Shown here piece after piece: positions 25,729-37,484 of a stretch of 64,000 nt of DNA; position 1 is the first letter of the stretch, and each line of letters starts with the position of its first letter. The notes beneath the pieces are model-generated. The model had not been told where the DNA came from. It saw only the letters and a list, made by a program, of their open reading frames with translations, and did not search any database. The stretch spans positions 248,001 through 312,000 of the forward strand of contig BAAHQB010000072.1 of the NCBI GenBank assembly GCA_054601695.1. Reading direction: 5' to 3'. The DNA is from Amorphochlora amoebiformis. Taxonomy: Eukaryota > Cercozoa > Chlorarachniophyceae. The position numbers and the translations under genes were made by a program.

Positions 25729-26109
25729 ACGTGTATGTATATATATATATATATACATATTAAAATATACAAATACATGAATACATACATATATGCTTAT
25801 GTATACACACATACATATATATATATATGTGTGTACATACATATAGAATACATCTATATTATAAACATATATTTATATATGTGAATGAATATATATACAT
25901 ACATATACATACATATATATATATATATATGTATGTATACATATATATATAATTCTCACCGTCATCGCTAGAGAGTAAGAAAAGTCCCCGTCCCCCACCA
26001 CCAGTATCTTCTCATCTCCCCCTTCTTCCATCCCAAGATCCAGTACTCCACCTAGCCATCCGCTTCTCTCACTACCTTGGTCTCGGGTTGGAAGCTTTGT
26101 GTGAGGCAT
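17112..26109 (-). CDS. Bmt5-like (DUF2431) Rossmann methyltransferase with C-terminal FDX-ACB domain
   Basis: Fifteen exons: 26109-25960, 24744-24701, 24602-24518, 24253-24218, 23917-23859, 23351-23317, 23155-23073, 22371-22312, 22047-21990, 20686-20650, 19906-19826, 19483-19432, 18721-18659, 18049-17957, 17162-17112. They total 987 nt and encode 328 aa, with every phase agreeing. N-terminal landmarks of the DUF2431/Bmt5 rRNA uridine-N3-methyltransferase fold are [14 protein letters not shown] (SAM loop, ~35-48), [28 protein letters not shown] (~91), [11 protein letters not shown] (~108), [20 protein letters not shown] and [17 protein letters not shown]. The C-terminal ~85 residues form an FDX-ACB (ferredoxin-fold anticodon-binding) domain: [28 protein letters not shown], and a terminal LGLR before TGA. 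This is the architecture of vertebrate FDXACB1. The likely role is RNA methylation with tRNA/rRNA binding; the substrate is unknown. Several introns contain telomere-like tracts. Confidence 0.9.
20740..20830 (+). repeat. Degenerate telomere-like tract in a Bmt5-like gene intron
   Basis: GTTAGGGTT-type words interspersed with variants (TAGGGCTAG, AAGTTAGGG, GAGTTAGGG) run for about 90 bp. Similar short tracts lie in other introns of this gene at about 21935-21990 and 22380-22440. Confidence 0.55.
23920..24030 (+). repeat. Telomere-like tract adjoining a splice acceptor
   Basis: GGTTAGGGTTAGAGTTAGGG and degenerate variants occupy the intron just upstream (in minus-strand sense) of the exon at 23917-23859. 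On the minus strand the CCCTAACCTT pyrimidine run forms the polypyrimidine stretch of that exon's acceptor (ccttcag). Confidence 0.6.
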
Positions 26110-26347
26110 TTCCAGGAGGGTTTGGATGTCAGGTAGACTGCAGGGATGCCGGGTGGGAGGTGCGGACCGGACGGAGGTGGCGTCTATAATATATATTATA
26201 TATTATATATATATATATATATATATGTATACATATATACACATATACACATATATATATATGTATGTATGTATATAAATATATATTTACGTCAAAATTC
26301 ATATATATATATATATAAATATATATATATATATTTATGTCAAAATT

Positions 26348-26378
<31 letters not shown>

Positions 26379-26888
26379 AAGTATGTATATACATGTATAT
26401 TATATAATATAAAAATATATATCATATATATATGTGTATGTATATATATTATATGTATATATATATATATGTATATATATATGTATACATATATCTACAT
26501 GCAGTGATATATATATATATATATATATATATAATAACATATATATAAATATATATATACATGTATATATATATATATATATAGTAACATATATATAATA
26601 TATATATATATATATTGTATATATATATGTGTGTGTATGTATGTATATTATTTATACACATATATATATATATATATATATATTAGTATATATATATATA
26701 GTATATGTATATATATATATATATGTATATATATACATATATATACATAGGTATAACATATATATATATATATATAAAATATTTACATATACTTTTTTAC
26801 ATACTTCTTATACGTATTGATACAGACACATATAATGTATGTACATAGGTATAATATAAAATATATTTGCACTTGTATCTTATAAGTA

Positions 26889-26942
<54 letters not shown>

Positions 26943-27796
26943 TATATATATTATATATATATATATACATGTTATATATATATATATATATATATGTTTA
27001 TATGTATAATATATATATATATATAGATATATGTATATATGTGCATATATTACAGATATGGATGTATCATCGCCTTATTTTTCATTCAAGTGTACCATCA
27101 CGCACACAAAGGCTTGTAAACACCCCCAGATTTGCTATCTGCTTCAACCTATTCTTCAGGCCTAGTCCTCTGATTCGAGAGACTCCAAAAGACCTTCGAG
27201 AAAGACAAAAAATTACTGACAGAAAAGCACACATCCAACCCAAACCCGCAAACCCTGCCAATAACACACCCAACCACGGTTGACATCCAATTCCTAACGT
27301 CGCGGTTTGGCGAAATCGAAAGTCGAAACCCTATAACCAAGGTTTTATACCCTTGTGAGACATCCCTCAAACAAATCCTCTCTCTCCCCCGCGGCCTAAT
27401 GAGGCAAGACACATCGGCCCATGGGGTATCCTGATTTCGCAACTTTCGCGTTTTCCACCTCTCTAAAGCCAGAATTTCAACCTGGAAAGGCGTGCCCCCA
27501 CAGACGAAAAAATGAGGAAACTTAGGCACGACCGGGCGAAGGCAGGGGCCAGGCGGTGCCCCAGACGCATGAAAGGCGACCTCTGAGTGACTTTGTCGTG
27601 ACTACACGCTTAGTCACGAGTTTTCGGAATCCATCCAACCGTGACGCCGATGGGTGACGTCCTGTGGATGGTGTGACATAACGATCGATCACGACTTAAA
27701 TTTTCCCTAATATTTCGGCCCAATGGGCCTCCTCCTTCGGGCATCCTTGACGCGCGCAACTGCTTTGGTTGCTCTTCTGGGGACCCTACAGTTGCC
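26110..27796. other. Divergent intergenic region with an unresolved GC-richer segment
   Basis: This lies between the Bmt5-like start (minus) and the next start (plus). Positions 26190-27050 are TA tracts. Positions 27055-27796 are unique and relatively GC-rich, with open stretches on both strands. On the minus strand a segment starting MRLGHRLAPAFARSC with donor GTTGAA (about 27570-27475) and a later segment ending LCVRDGTLE plus stop (to 27082) could be exons of an extra small gene. On the plus strand a frame from 27059 starts MDVSSPYFSFK. I could not join any of these in phase with confidence. It may equally be promoter DNA. Confidence 0.35.
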
Positions 27797-28067
27797 ATGG
27801 AATGGAAGAAAACCCATGATGAAGATGAGCATGTGGGAGATTATTCAACAGGAGACAATGGCTGGTGACTAAGGATATCTCTTATTTTCTTTGGTTCAGA
27901 CTTCTGGGATGATTTGTGGTGTAGTGGGAGGGGTTAGAAGATTGTGAATATATATGCGACGATCAGGGAGGGCAGGCAATACGAGTTTATTTGACAGAAG
28001 GTCGGAACTTTTCAGTGGTGTGGGTTTTACTGATATTTTCCGAAAGTTAAATATTTCCATATATATA

Positions 28068-28105
<38 letters not shown>

Positions 28106-28146
28106 CAGATGTAAAGTACATATGTATTTTTACATATGTATATGTA

Positions 28147-28181
<35 letters not shown>

Positions 28182-28470
28182 TTGTGTGTATATATCTGTT
28201 ATGTTTTATTCTGTTTGCATGAAAGTGATATCCATATCCATATTAAATATAATGCACTGTTGTGCATGTAGGTTCGGTCTAGAGGGGTTGAAGAGCTTAC
28301 GGCACGCACTAGAAAATAGTACATATATGTATATATATACATATATATATATATACACATATATACACACATATATATATATATATATTACATATATCAA
28401 AATACGTATTTCCACATGCATGCATATATCTCGTATCCAATTTTTTATAAAATTTTCGATGACATATCTA

Positions 28471-28510
<40 letters not shown>

Positions 28511-28717
28511 AAAATATATATATATATATATGTATATGTGTGCGCAAATATATATTTATATATATATATACATGTGTATATATATATATATGTGTATATA
28601 TAATTATGTATATGTATATATATATATAAATATAATATATATATATACATATGTATATATATATATATATACATATGTATATATAATATATATATATATA
28701 TACGTTTGTATAAATTT

Positions 28718-28750
<33 letters not shown>

Positions 28751-28889
28751 GTATATGTCACATACACCATAAAGTTTTATTTCCATGCTATACATATATA
28801 AGTAAATATATATATATATACATATATATATGTGTGTGTGTGTATAAAATATAGTATATTTTATATTGCATACATTTGTATATACATAC

Positions 28890-28922
<33 letters not shown>

Positions 28923-29050
28923 TCATATATATATATGTATATTTCATATATTTATATATATATATTTCATATATTTACATACACATACACATGTTTATGT
29001 ATATATGTATGAAAAAATGTAGCATATTTTATATTGCATACATTTGTATA

Positions 29051-29088
<38 letters not shown>

Positions 29089-29859
29089 CACATGTAGATA
29101 TATATGTACATATGTACATGTATAGATTCATATATATATATATCATATATATATATATAAACATATTATAAATCTACATAAATAGAACACGTAGAATATT
29201 ACACGTATATTATACTTGCTACATTTGTACACTAAAACTCACGTATAATAAATTCCCATTCTCAGAAAAGAGGTATGTAACATATATACAACTACACCCA
29301 GCTAGCATCGATGACATAAAGCTCACCGTCGAGAAAACACTCGGCCACTTCCCGGGCCCTGACAGCGATATTTGGAAAAACCGCGGGAAGGTGAACTATA
29401 TCAACCTCAACAACGTCACGACTACCCACAAAAAGCAAAATTTCAAGGAGGAATGACAGAGGGGGAAGCGGGAGAGGGAGGGAGAGGGAGAGAGAAGGCG
29501 AATAGGCAGAGCGGTATAGGAGAGAGGGAGGATATTGATAGACATAATATGATATAACATAATAAAGGTACATATATATATATATATATATATGTATATG
29601 TGTGTGTGTATATGTATTTATTTATGCTTACTCAGCTCCAACTAAATCCGTACAACGAGGCAATGCACTACATTGGAGTTATTCGCGGATTCCTAGAAAA
29701 TTCTTCACTACAGGAAACACAGTATCCTGACCAAAATGTCACACACTCCAAGGATCAGGCAATCTACGCATATACATATATATACATTATAAAAATATAT
29801 ATATATATATATATATTGTACACTGAGATATATTTAATTATCCTATGTAATACAAGCAA

Positions 29860-29899
<40 letters not shown>

Positions 29900-30472
29900 A
29901 TATGTACATGTATGTATTCGCATAAAATATATATACACATACGAGCATAATATGAAACAGATAACGGAGGCCAGCCTTCACGTGAGGCGGTGGGTGCGAC
30001 GGTGGGGAGAATTAATTTACGCTGACGTAAGCGAGGTTACCTCTCTCTCTCTCTTGCTCTCTCATGCTCTCTATGCAACTCATATCTCGCCCTCTTCCTC
30101 TATATACTCTCTCTTTCTCTCTCTTTCTCTCCCTCTCTCTCTTGCTCTCTCTCATGCTCTCTATGCAACTCATATCTCGCCCTCTTCCTCTATATACTCT
30201 CTCTTTCTCTCTCTTTCTCTCCCTCTCTCTCTTGCTCTCCCCCTCTCTCTCTCTTGCTCTCGCTCTCTCTCGCTCTATCCCTCCCCTCTCTCTTGCTCTC
30301 TCCCTCATGCTCTCCCTCTCCTTCTATCTTTTTCTCTCTTCTAAGTCCTATTCTGTACTATTGGCATGTTCACTCTAACAAGGCATCGGCTACGCTCAAG
30401 GAGAAAGAGCTAGCACTGCTAGAGGCGTACAATAAAAGTAATATTAACCCTACTCTCATCTTAGATTCTTAA
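27797..30472 (+). CDS. Unknown 145-aa helical protein
   Basis: Six exons: 27797-27864, 28272-28318, 29302-29390, 29636-29758, 29961-29981, 30383-30472; 438 nt, in phase throughout. I do not recognise a family. The N-terminus is acidic ([17 protein letters not shown]). The middle is amphipathic helix ([14 protein letters not shown], then [18 protein letters not shown] and [19 protein letters not shown]). The C-terminus is [17 protein letters not shown]. The start ATG has an ideal context (GCCATGG). Donors are mostly canonical (GTGACT, GTACAT, GTGAAC, GTGAGG). Intron 4 appears to use a GC donor (CAG|GCAATC); an in-frame GT donor at 29736 (GTCACA) would shorten exon 4. The last intron is a CT-rich satellite. 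Another frame over exon 1 starts MGLLLRASLTRATALVALLG, but it leads to a stop in exon 2. Confidence 0.6.
29430..29560. repeat. Purine-rich (GA) tract in an intron
   Basis: A GAGGGAGAGGGAGAGAGA-type run lies inside intron 3 of the 27797-30472 gene. Low complexity; no other signal seen. Confidence 0.6.
30036..30345. repeat. CT-rich satellite with an exact 90-bp tandem duplication
   Basis: A CTCTCT pyrimidine tract fills the last intron of the 27797-30472 gene. Positions 30061-30150 recur at 30151-30240, including the non-CT words CATGCTCTCTATGCAACTC and CTATATACTC, so a recent 90-bp duplication is embedded in the tract. Long Leu/Ser-rich open frames here are products of the repeat. Confidence 0.8.
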
Positions 30473-30489
30473 TCCTAACCCTAATCCTG

Positions 30490-30630
30490 ACGGAGTCAAT
30501 GGTCCTCGGACTGAGACATGCTGAATATTCCGATCCTGATCCTGACGCTCCCAGCATAACAGCCCACTATTGGCTGAGTAAATGGCCCTAGGGCTATGAT
30601 ATGCTGAATAATCAGATATATTCTTGACGT
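30490..30630 (-). repeat. Dispersed repeat shared with the 62.5-kb telomere-like array
   Basis: A unit with core TCAATGGTCCTNGGACT, then GACATGCTGAATA, occurs at about 30497-30537, and a diverged copy follows at about 30580-30622. The reverse complement of the same core (AGTCCTAGGANCATTGA) occurs at 62528-62546 and 62637-62655, where it interrupts TTAGGG repeats. Here too CCTAACCCTAATCC flanks the unit at 30473-30489. It is therefore a named-by-position dispersed element associated with telomere-like DNA. Confidence 0.65.
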
Positions 30631-30731
30631 TAACCTTAAATCCTCCTTACCGGTATCACTGTAGGCGTCGTCGAGCTTCAGATCATGAGGCAAAATCAGA
30701 CTTCCAAATCCCATATGGAGACGGTTGTATG

Positions 30732-30774
<43 letters not shown>

Positions 30775-30870
30775 AATATATATATGTATATATATATATA
30801 TTTAAAGAGAGAGAGATAGATATATATATGTTCGTATACATACATGAATGTGTATGTGTATGTACATGTG

Positions 30871-30921
<51 letters not shown>

Positions 30922-30993
30922 TTAAATATGGATATGTATATAAATGTATAAATTGTGTTTGTTTGTATGTGCCTAAATATGTATATACACATA

Positions 30994-31038
<45 letters not shown>

Positions 31039-31390
31039 GTATATATGTATATAAATGTATATATATAAAGGTAAATTACCTATGTGTATCTATATGTCTA
31101 TGTATATATGTATAATTTGTATTCATATTATAATTATACCTGTAGATGAATATGTATATATATACATAATATATGTATATATATATATATAAATATATAT
31201 TTATATATATATATATATATGTACATAGATGGATATAAAGGTACATATATATACATATATACACATAATAATTATATATATATATATTAATGTTTTTATA
31301 TGTTCAGGAAATGTTACATTTGTATATATGTATATTAACTGTATATAATGTGCTAATTTACTCATGCGGATATAGTGTGTGTTATTTACA
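30631..31390. other. Intergenic, mostly TA tracts
   Basis: A minus-strand frame near 30715-30653 starts [14 protein letters not shown] and is followed by GTAAGG, a strong donor. Its continuation runs into the dispersed repeat, so it is not supported as a gene. The rest, to 31390, is TA-rich without exons. Confidence 0.35.
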
Positions 31391-32160
31391 TCTCCTCTCC
31401 TCTCCTCTCCTCTCCTCTTCTCTCCTCTCCTCTCCTCTCTTCTCCTCTCCTCTCCTCTCCTCTCCTCTCCTCTCCTCTCCTCTCTTCTCCTCTCCTCTCC
31501 TCTCCTCTCCTCTCCTCTCCTCTCCTCTCCTCTCCTCTCCTCTCCTCTCCTCTCCTCTCCTCTCCTCTCCTCTCTCTTCTCCTCTCCTCTCCTCTCATCT
31601 CTCTTCTCCTCTCCTCTCTCTTCTCCTCTCCTCTCCTCTCATCTCTCTTCTCCTCTCCTCTCCTCTCCTCTCCTCTCCTCTCTTCTCCTCTCCTCTCCTC
31701 TCCTCTCCTCTCCTCTCCTCTCCTCTCCTCTCCTCTCTTCTCCTCTCCTCTCCTCTCATCTCTCTTCTCCTCTCCTCTCCTCTCCTCTCCTCTCCTCTCC
31801 TCTCCTCTCCTCTCCTCTCCTCTCCTCTCTCTTCTCCTCTCCTCTCCTCTCATCTCTCTTCTCCTCTCCTCTCCTCTCTTCTCCTCTCCTCTCCTCTCCT
31901 CTCCTCTCCTCTCCTCTCCTCTCCTCCCCTCTCCTCTCTTCTCCTCTCCTCTCCTCTCCTCCCCTCTCCTCTCCTCTCCTCTCCTCTCCTCTCTCCTCTC
32001 CTCTCTTTCCCTCTCCTCTCCTCCGCTCTCCTCTCCTCTCCTCTCCTCTCCTCTCCTCTCCTCTCCTCTCCTCTCCTCTCCTCTCCTCTCCTCTCTCCTC
32101 TCCTCTCTTCTCCTCTCCTTCCCTCTCCTCTCCTCCGCTCTCCTCTCCTCTCCTCTCTTC
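31391..32160 (+). repeat. 770-bp TCTCC pentanucleotide satellite
   Basis: An almost pure homopyrimidine (CTCCT)n array with scattered variants (TCATCTC, CTCTCTTC, CTCCGC). It ends 128 bp upstream of the start codon of the 32288-35827 gene. All six frames are open because the unit lacks stops; these are not genes. Such mirror-repeat tracts can form triplex DNA. Confidence 0.92.
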
Positions 32161-32287
32161 TTTTTTCTGCTCCCTAACTTCTACATGCATGTGTACATAA
32201 ATAAATACTAAATAGAATACCGACACATACTTACACAGATCTCAAAAAGAAGAGAAAAAAGCGTTTTCATGATGGACTTCGAAAGAA

Positions 32288-32453
32288 ATGTCAAGCCCTC
32301 AACATCCCTATTACTCTATTCCAGCCCTACCCGAACCTATAATACTAAGGCTTGTAACCTGCTGCTATATTGTAACGGCCTTTGTAACCTGCTGCTGTAC
32401 TGTAATGGTATCTGTAATATGCATGTATGTATATTTGAATAAAATCATGTATA

Positions 32454-32486
<33 letters not shown>

Positions 32487-32995
32487 ATATATTTATACGC
32501 AAATATATATATATATACACATATATATGTATGTATATATATATATATATATATTTAGGTACATATATATATATATATATGTATGTATTTATGTATATGT
32601 ACATATATATATATATATATATTATACGCATGTATAGTTATACATATATATCCATGTAGTTAAATATATATATAATTAGTTGTATGTATCTATCTACATA
32701 TATCATATATATATATATACTATATATAGGATTTACAGAAAAATGTATTACATATGTATACATATACATTATATATATATATATATATATATATTTATTA
32801 TTTTACATATATAATATATATATATGCGTATCATGTGTGTCTATGTACGTACAAACATGTATATATACATACATTATATATATATATATGTGTGTGTGTG
32901 TATGCCTGTATATGAATATAAAAGTAGGTATATATGTGCATGCATACATAATACATATATATATATACATGAATCATGTATATTAATATATTGAT

Positions 32996-33026
<31 letters not shown>

Positions 33027-33064
33027 ATGTACAAATGTATGAATGCATATATTACATGAATTTC

Positions 33065-33139
<75 letters not shown>

Positions 33140-33473
33140 TATATATATATATATACATGTATATATATATATATATGTATATATATGTATATATATATAT
33201 ATATATATTTCATATGTATATATAAGGTATACATATATATATATATATATATTAATATAAATATTAATATATATACAAATATATGGATATGTGTATACAT
33301 ACTTACATATGTTAGATATCCACATGTTTACATCAGCGGGGATATTGTAAGTTCGAGATGCGATTCACATATTATATATATATATATATATATATTATAT
33401 ATCTATATATATACATATGTGTTTATATACATATCTTATATTGTTTTATGTATTCATATATGTGTACATATAC

Positions 33474-33504
<31 letters not shown>

Positions 33505-33683
33505 GTATATATGTATATGTGTGTGTATATATACACATATAGATGTCTGTATACATACCTAGATTCGTATATCCATATATGTACATCAGCGGGGATATTA
33601 TAAAGTTCGAGATGCGATTGAGAACTTTCGGTGAAGATAAATAATATATATGTGTACATGGATATGATATACGTATACATGTG

Positions 33684-33716
<33 letters not shown>

Positions 33717-34376
33717 TATATACATATGTATGATTATGTGCTCTTGTGTGTGTATGTAGAGTATAAATGTACACATTTGTATATGCACATGTATATATAT
33801 ATATATATATATTTATGTATTTATATATATATATATATGTATACATATATGTATAAATATATGTATATAAATATAGTTCAAATTTCTATTCGTATACAAA
33901 TTCTCCATAACAATATGTTATATGCCCATATTTATGTATACATCTTTAGATGTACAATATATGCGTCATATCTACCTTTTAGAAGAAGCAATCTAACAGT
34001 CATCGAGCTGGTCAATCAGGTATGATAACAATCCTACAGTCTTTAAAAACACAGTTCTAACCCCTCTAAACGCGCCGGATTGTATGTGGCAGGCCATGGC
34101 ACAGAGGTCGCAGTTGGAAGAATGCCTAAAAAAGCTTCTCTCAACATCAACACTTACAACTGTGGCTCGAAAAAGTAAAAAGTCCTAGTATTCATGCATA
34201 TATACATATATATATATATATGCAGTAATATACATATATGTGTATATATACAATAAATATACATATTATACATATATACATCTTATATACATATATGTAT
34301 ACATGTATTATATACATACACATATATATATATAAATGTATGTATATATATATATGTGCCTTTGCATACATTTTTG

Positions 34377-34420
<44 letters not shown>

Positions 34421-35087
34421 TATACATTATATGTAAATATAAATATATAATATGGTATACATACATATATGTTATTTGTATGTAGATTTGGAAGCTTCGG
34501 TGGAAGGAATTCGAGTAGCTTTGATTGAGTATCGTCCTCTACTCCGGTAATATATATACATATAATACATAGAGAAATGCATTTAAAAATATATTTATAT
34601 GTTACATGTATATATATATATAAATACATATACATATGTATTTGGGTTAGAATTACGCCCAGGGCTAGGACTGGTTTGGCCTAGGGCTAGGGCTAGGGCT
34701 AGGGATAGGGCCAAGGCTAGGGCTAGGGCTAGGGCAAGGATTAAGGCCAGGGCAAGGGCTAGGGCTAGGGCTAGAGCTAGAGCTAGGGCTGGGATTGAGC
34801 TAGGACAAAGCTAACATGTAATTCTATAAATCTATGTAAGTTTGTAAGTGCATAAAGCTACATCCCTTGTACGTATAATACATACATATTTATATATATA
34901 CAGTAAATATATACACGCGTACATATACATATGTGTATACCGTATGTAGACAGCACATGTGATATACACCTATTTGTATGTAATTCTTATAAAGACTAAA
35001 CATAATATATGGACATATATGTCTAAATACATACATACATATATATATATATATATGTATATACGCATACATATGTGTATACATTTA

Positions 35088-35133
<46 letters not shown>

Positions 35134-35827
35134 CACAAAATACTGTACATACATATAAATATATATATTTTTATTATTATATATATATATATATGTATGT
35201 ATATATATATATATGAATATATTTTTTATATATAATGTATATTCATAGATTTAGATGTATAGATACATAATACATATATATATATATATACATACGGATA
35301 CATAAAAACTAAAATATCCCCATATAATATATTTACATACGCATATGTGTGTGTGTGTATATATAGAATATATTCATAGATTTATATACATATATGTACA
35401 TAATATACATATATATATATATATATATTATATTATGCACATACGGATATATAAAAACTAAATATCCCCCTATAATATTAGTTAAATACTAGTATCATTC
35501 ATATATATAAACATATATATATATATATATATATTATTATTACATATATAATATGTATATAATATATATATATACATATATATATATATATCTCTTGATT
35601 AGGCCTGAAAAATGCAAACACATCATGACTGCTCATCAAGAAATTTTCAAGCCATCTTCACCGCAGGCTCCCAAATTGCTCCCAGATAGTCGTAAACCAC
35701 TGGTATGTACCCACTGAAAGTTTAATGTCAATGATATTCCATGTGTTTATCCTATCAATTGAATACCCAGAATATGTCAATATTTGAGACCTCCCGATTT
35801 ATTCATAGTAACAGATGTACAGCCTGA
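32288..35827 (+). CDS. Unknown 147-aa helical protein
   Basis: Seven exons: 32288-32353, 33590-33630, 33983-34019, 34093-34174, 34486-34546, 35603-35702, 35771-35827; 444 nt with every phase agreeing. I do not recognise the family. The N-terminus is proline-rich ([17 protein letters not shown]). A mainly helical stretch follows: [55 protein letters not shown]. The C-terminal region is Pro/Lys-rich ([17 protein letters not shown]) and ends FIHSNRCTA. Donors include GTATGT and GTATGA. Exon 4 has an alternative: without its GTAAAA donor it reads to a stop at 34188, so intron retention would truncate the protein to about 79 aa. A decayed copy of exon 2 lies upstream at about 33338. The CTCCT satellite sits just 5' of the start. 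Confidence 0.6.
33325..33375 (+). pseudogene. Decayed duplicate of exon 2 of the 32288-35827 gene
   Basis: The sequence after tacatcag at 33338 repeats exon 2 at 33590 (CGGGGATATT, then GTTCGAGATGCGATT), including its acceptor. It has a one-base deletion (TTGTAAGTTC against TTATAAAGTTC), which breaks the frame and creates a GTAAGT donor inside the copy. The match ends before the original 3' end. It is a partial, frameshifted exon duplication about 250 bp upstream. Confidence 0.65.
34640..34805 (+). repeat. GGGCTA hexamer array (telomere-like variant) in an intron
   Basis: Repeats of TAGGGC (GGGCTAGGGCTAGGGAT, GGCCAGGGCAAGG) run for about 160 bp inside intron 5 of the 32288-35827 gene. The dominant hexamer is TAGGGC rather than TTAGGG. 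Confidence 0.75.
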
Positions 35828-36218
35828 CCAGTAACTACGAATCTAGGTACCGTGCACCGGCTCTATCTAGTATCATAGTAAATCTAGTATACGTACGGTA
35901 TAGGATCCTACAGTTATATACTACTAGACTAGGCTAGATATCACTGTGTACTATATAGATCATGTACATAGCATAACTGGGATAAGATACTACGGTATAT
36001 ACTACAAGAAGTCAGGTTAGATCCAGTAGATATCACTGATAGATCACTGTGTACTAGAACCTAGAATTTAGTAGTCATAGCTGGAGAATATATATTATAA
36101 TTGATTATCTAGATTATCTAGTTATATAAGATGATTACCTGGTACTTGTTCATACTATATGCCCCGGATTGAATGGGGTATAAGGAATTCCTTACAGAAT
36201 TTACGATTTGAATTGATG
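35828..36218. other. Convergent 3' region, CTAG-rich
   Basis: This separates the stop of the plus-strand gene (35827) from the stop of the minus-strand FG-GAP gene (36219), so it holds both 3' ends. CTAG is strikingly frequent from about 35845 to 36120 (TATCTAGTAT, ACTACTAGACTAGGCTAG, GTACTAGAACCTAGAATT). No exon seen. Confidence 0.45.
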
Positions 36219-37444
36219 TCATAAATGGGAATCCAAATTTACAAATACGAGGGCAAATGCCAAGGCAACAATAAGTATCGCCATAAGAATTGTAAACAGA
36301 TGAGTCGCCACCCTCCTTCGCAGTAGATATCTAAACCATGCATAGGTGCATAATATCAATAATGATAGGAATATATACTGCTGGTACAACTGTGCTGGTA
36401 TACATTATAGTTAAAACATAGTCATGAGAATAATAATGTATACATACATTGTGCACCTATCCATATATATATATATATATTTATATGTTTTCATGTTTGT
36501 ACATATAAATATAACTATGTGTATGTATATATTTACTTGCTTATACACATATTTCATACATATAATTATACGTATGTATATATATATATATATATATATT
36601 ACATATATATATATATTTCTTTATACACATACACACGTGCAATATGTAGAAATATAGACGTATATAGATGCATACCTATATATATATATACATATATATA
36701 TACATATATATATATATGTAAGATTACACATATATACACATATATATATATATATATGTATATATAATAGATATACATATATATATGTATATAAATGCAT
36801 ATATATATATATGTATTATATATATATATATATATATATATAATAAATGAATTCATATCTCACCCGTAGATGCCATCTGGTGTCCATATGATGAGATCTG
36901 TGTAACCGTCACCGCTGAAATCCCCCAAAATCGGCGGCGCGATGGGGATACCCGGTAGGTCTACGTCCGCCCGAATAGAGCCTCCTATGAAACAGATGTG
37001 TTTACGTACATATATTGATACGATATGATATAATACATATTGCATAAATATACAATCTAGGTTTAACATGTGGATATAGACAAGAGAGAAATGCAGAAAA
37101 AAAAGAGTGGGAAGAAAGAGCTGAGAAAGAGAGGGGGAAAAAGACAGTTGTTGGAGAAGCAGCGACAGACTGGAAGACGAGAATATGCGTGTGCTACCTC
37201 TTGATACGAGAGACATAGTACTCTCGCCTATGATGATCACGTTTTCAGGTATTCCCCCTTTTCCTGCCATGTATATCAAAGTATTTAAGATTAGGAGTAA
37301 TAAGGTGCATATGTGCACGTATATGCACATATGAAAGCTTATGTACTATATATGTATATATATGTATATATATATATATATATTATACATACATATATGT
37401 ATATGATATATATGTACATATACCTATATCTAATATATATATAT

Positions 37445-37484
<40 letters not shown>

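Noticed and set aside
27149-27529. 126-codon minus-strand frame in the GC-richer island
   Set aside because: It lacks an ATG at its start, and competing splice-compatible segments exist in other frames. Kept only as an unresolved region.
29292-29573. Minus-strand frame antisense to exon 3 of the 27797-30472 gene
   Set aside because: The plus-strand exon has matching splice sites and phases on both sides; the antisense frame has neither.
31290-32226. Open frames of 150-295 codons over the CTCCT satellite (Leu/Ser/Pro and Arg/Glu/Gly)
   Set aside because: The pentanucleotide has no stop codon in any frame, so open frames are automatic.
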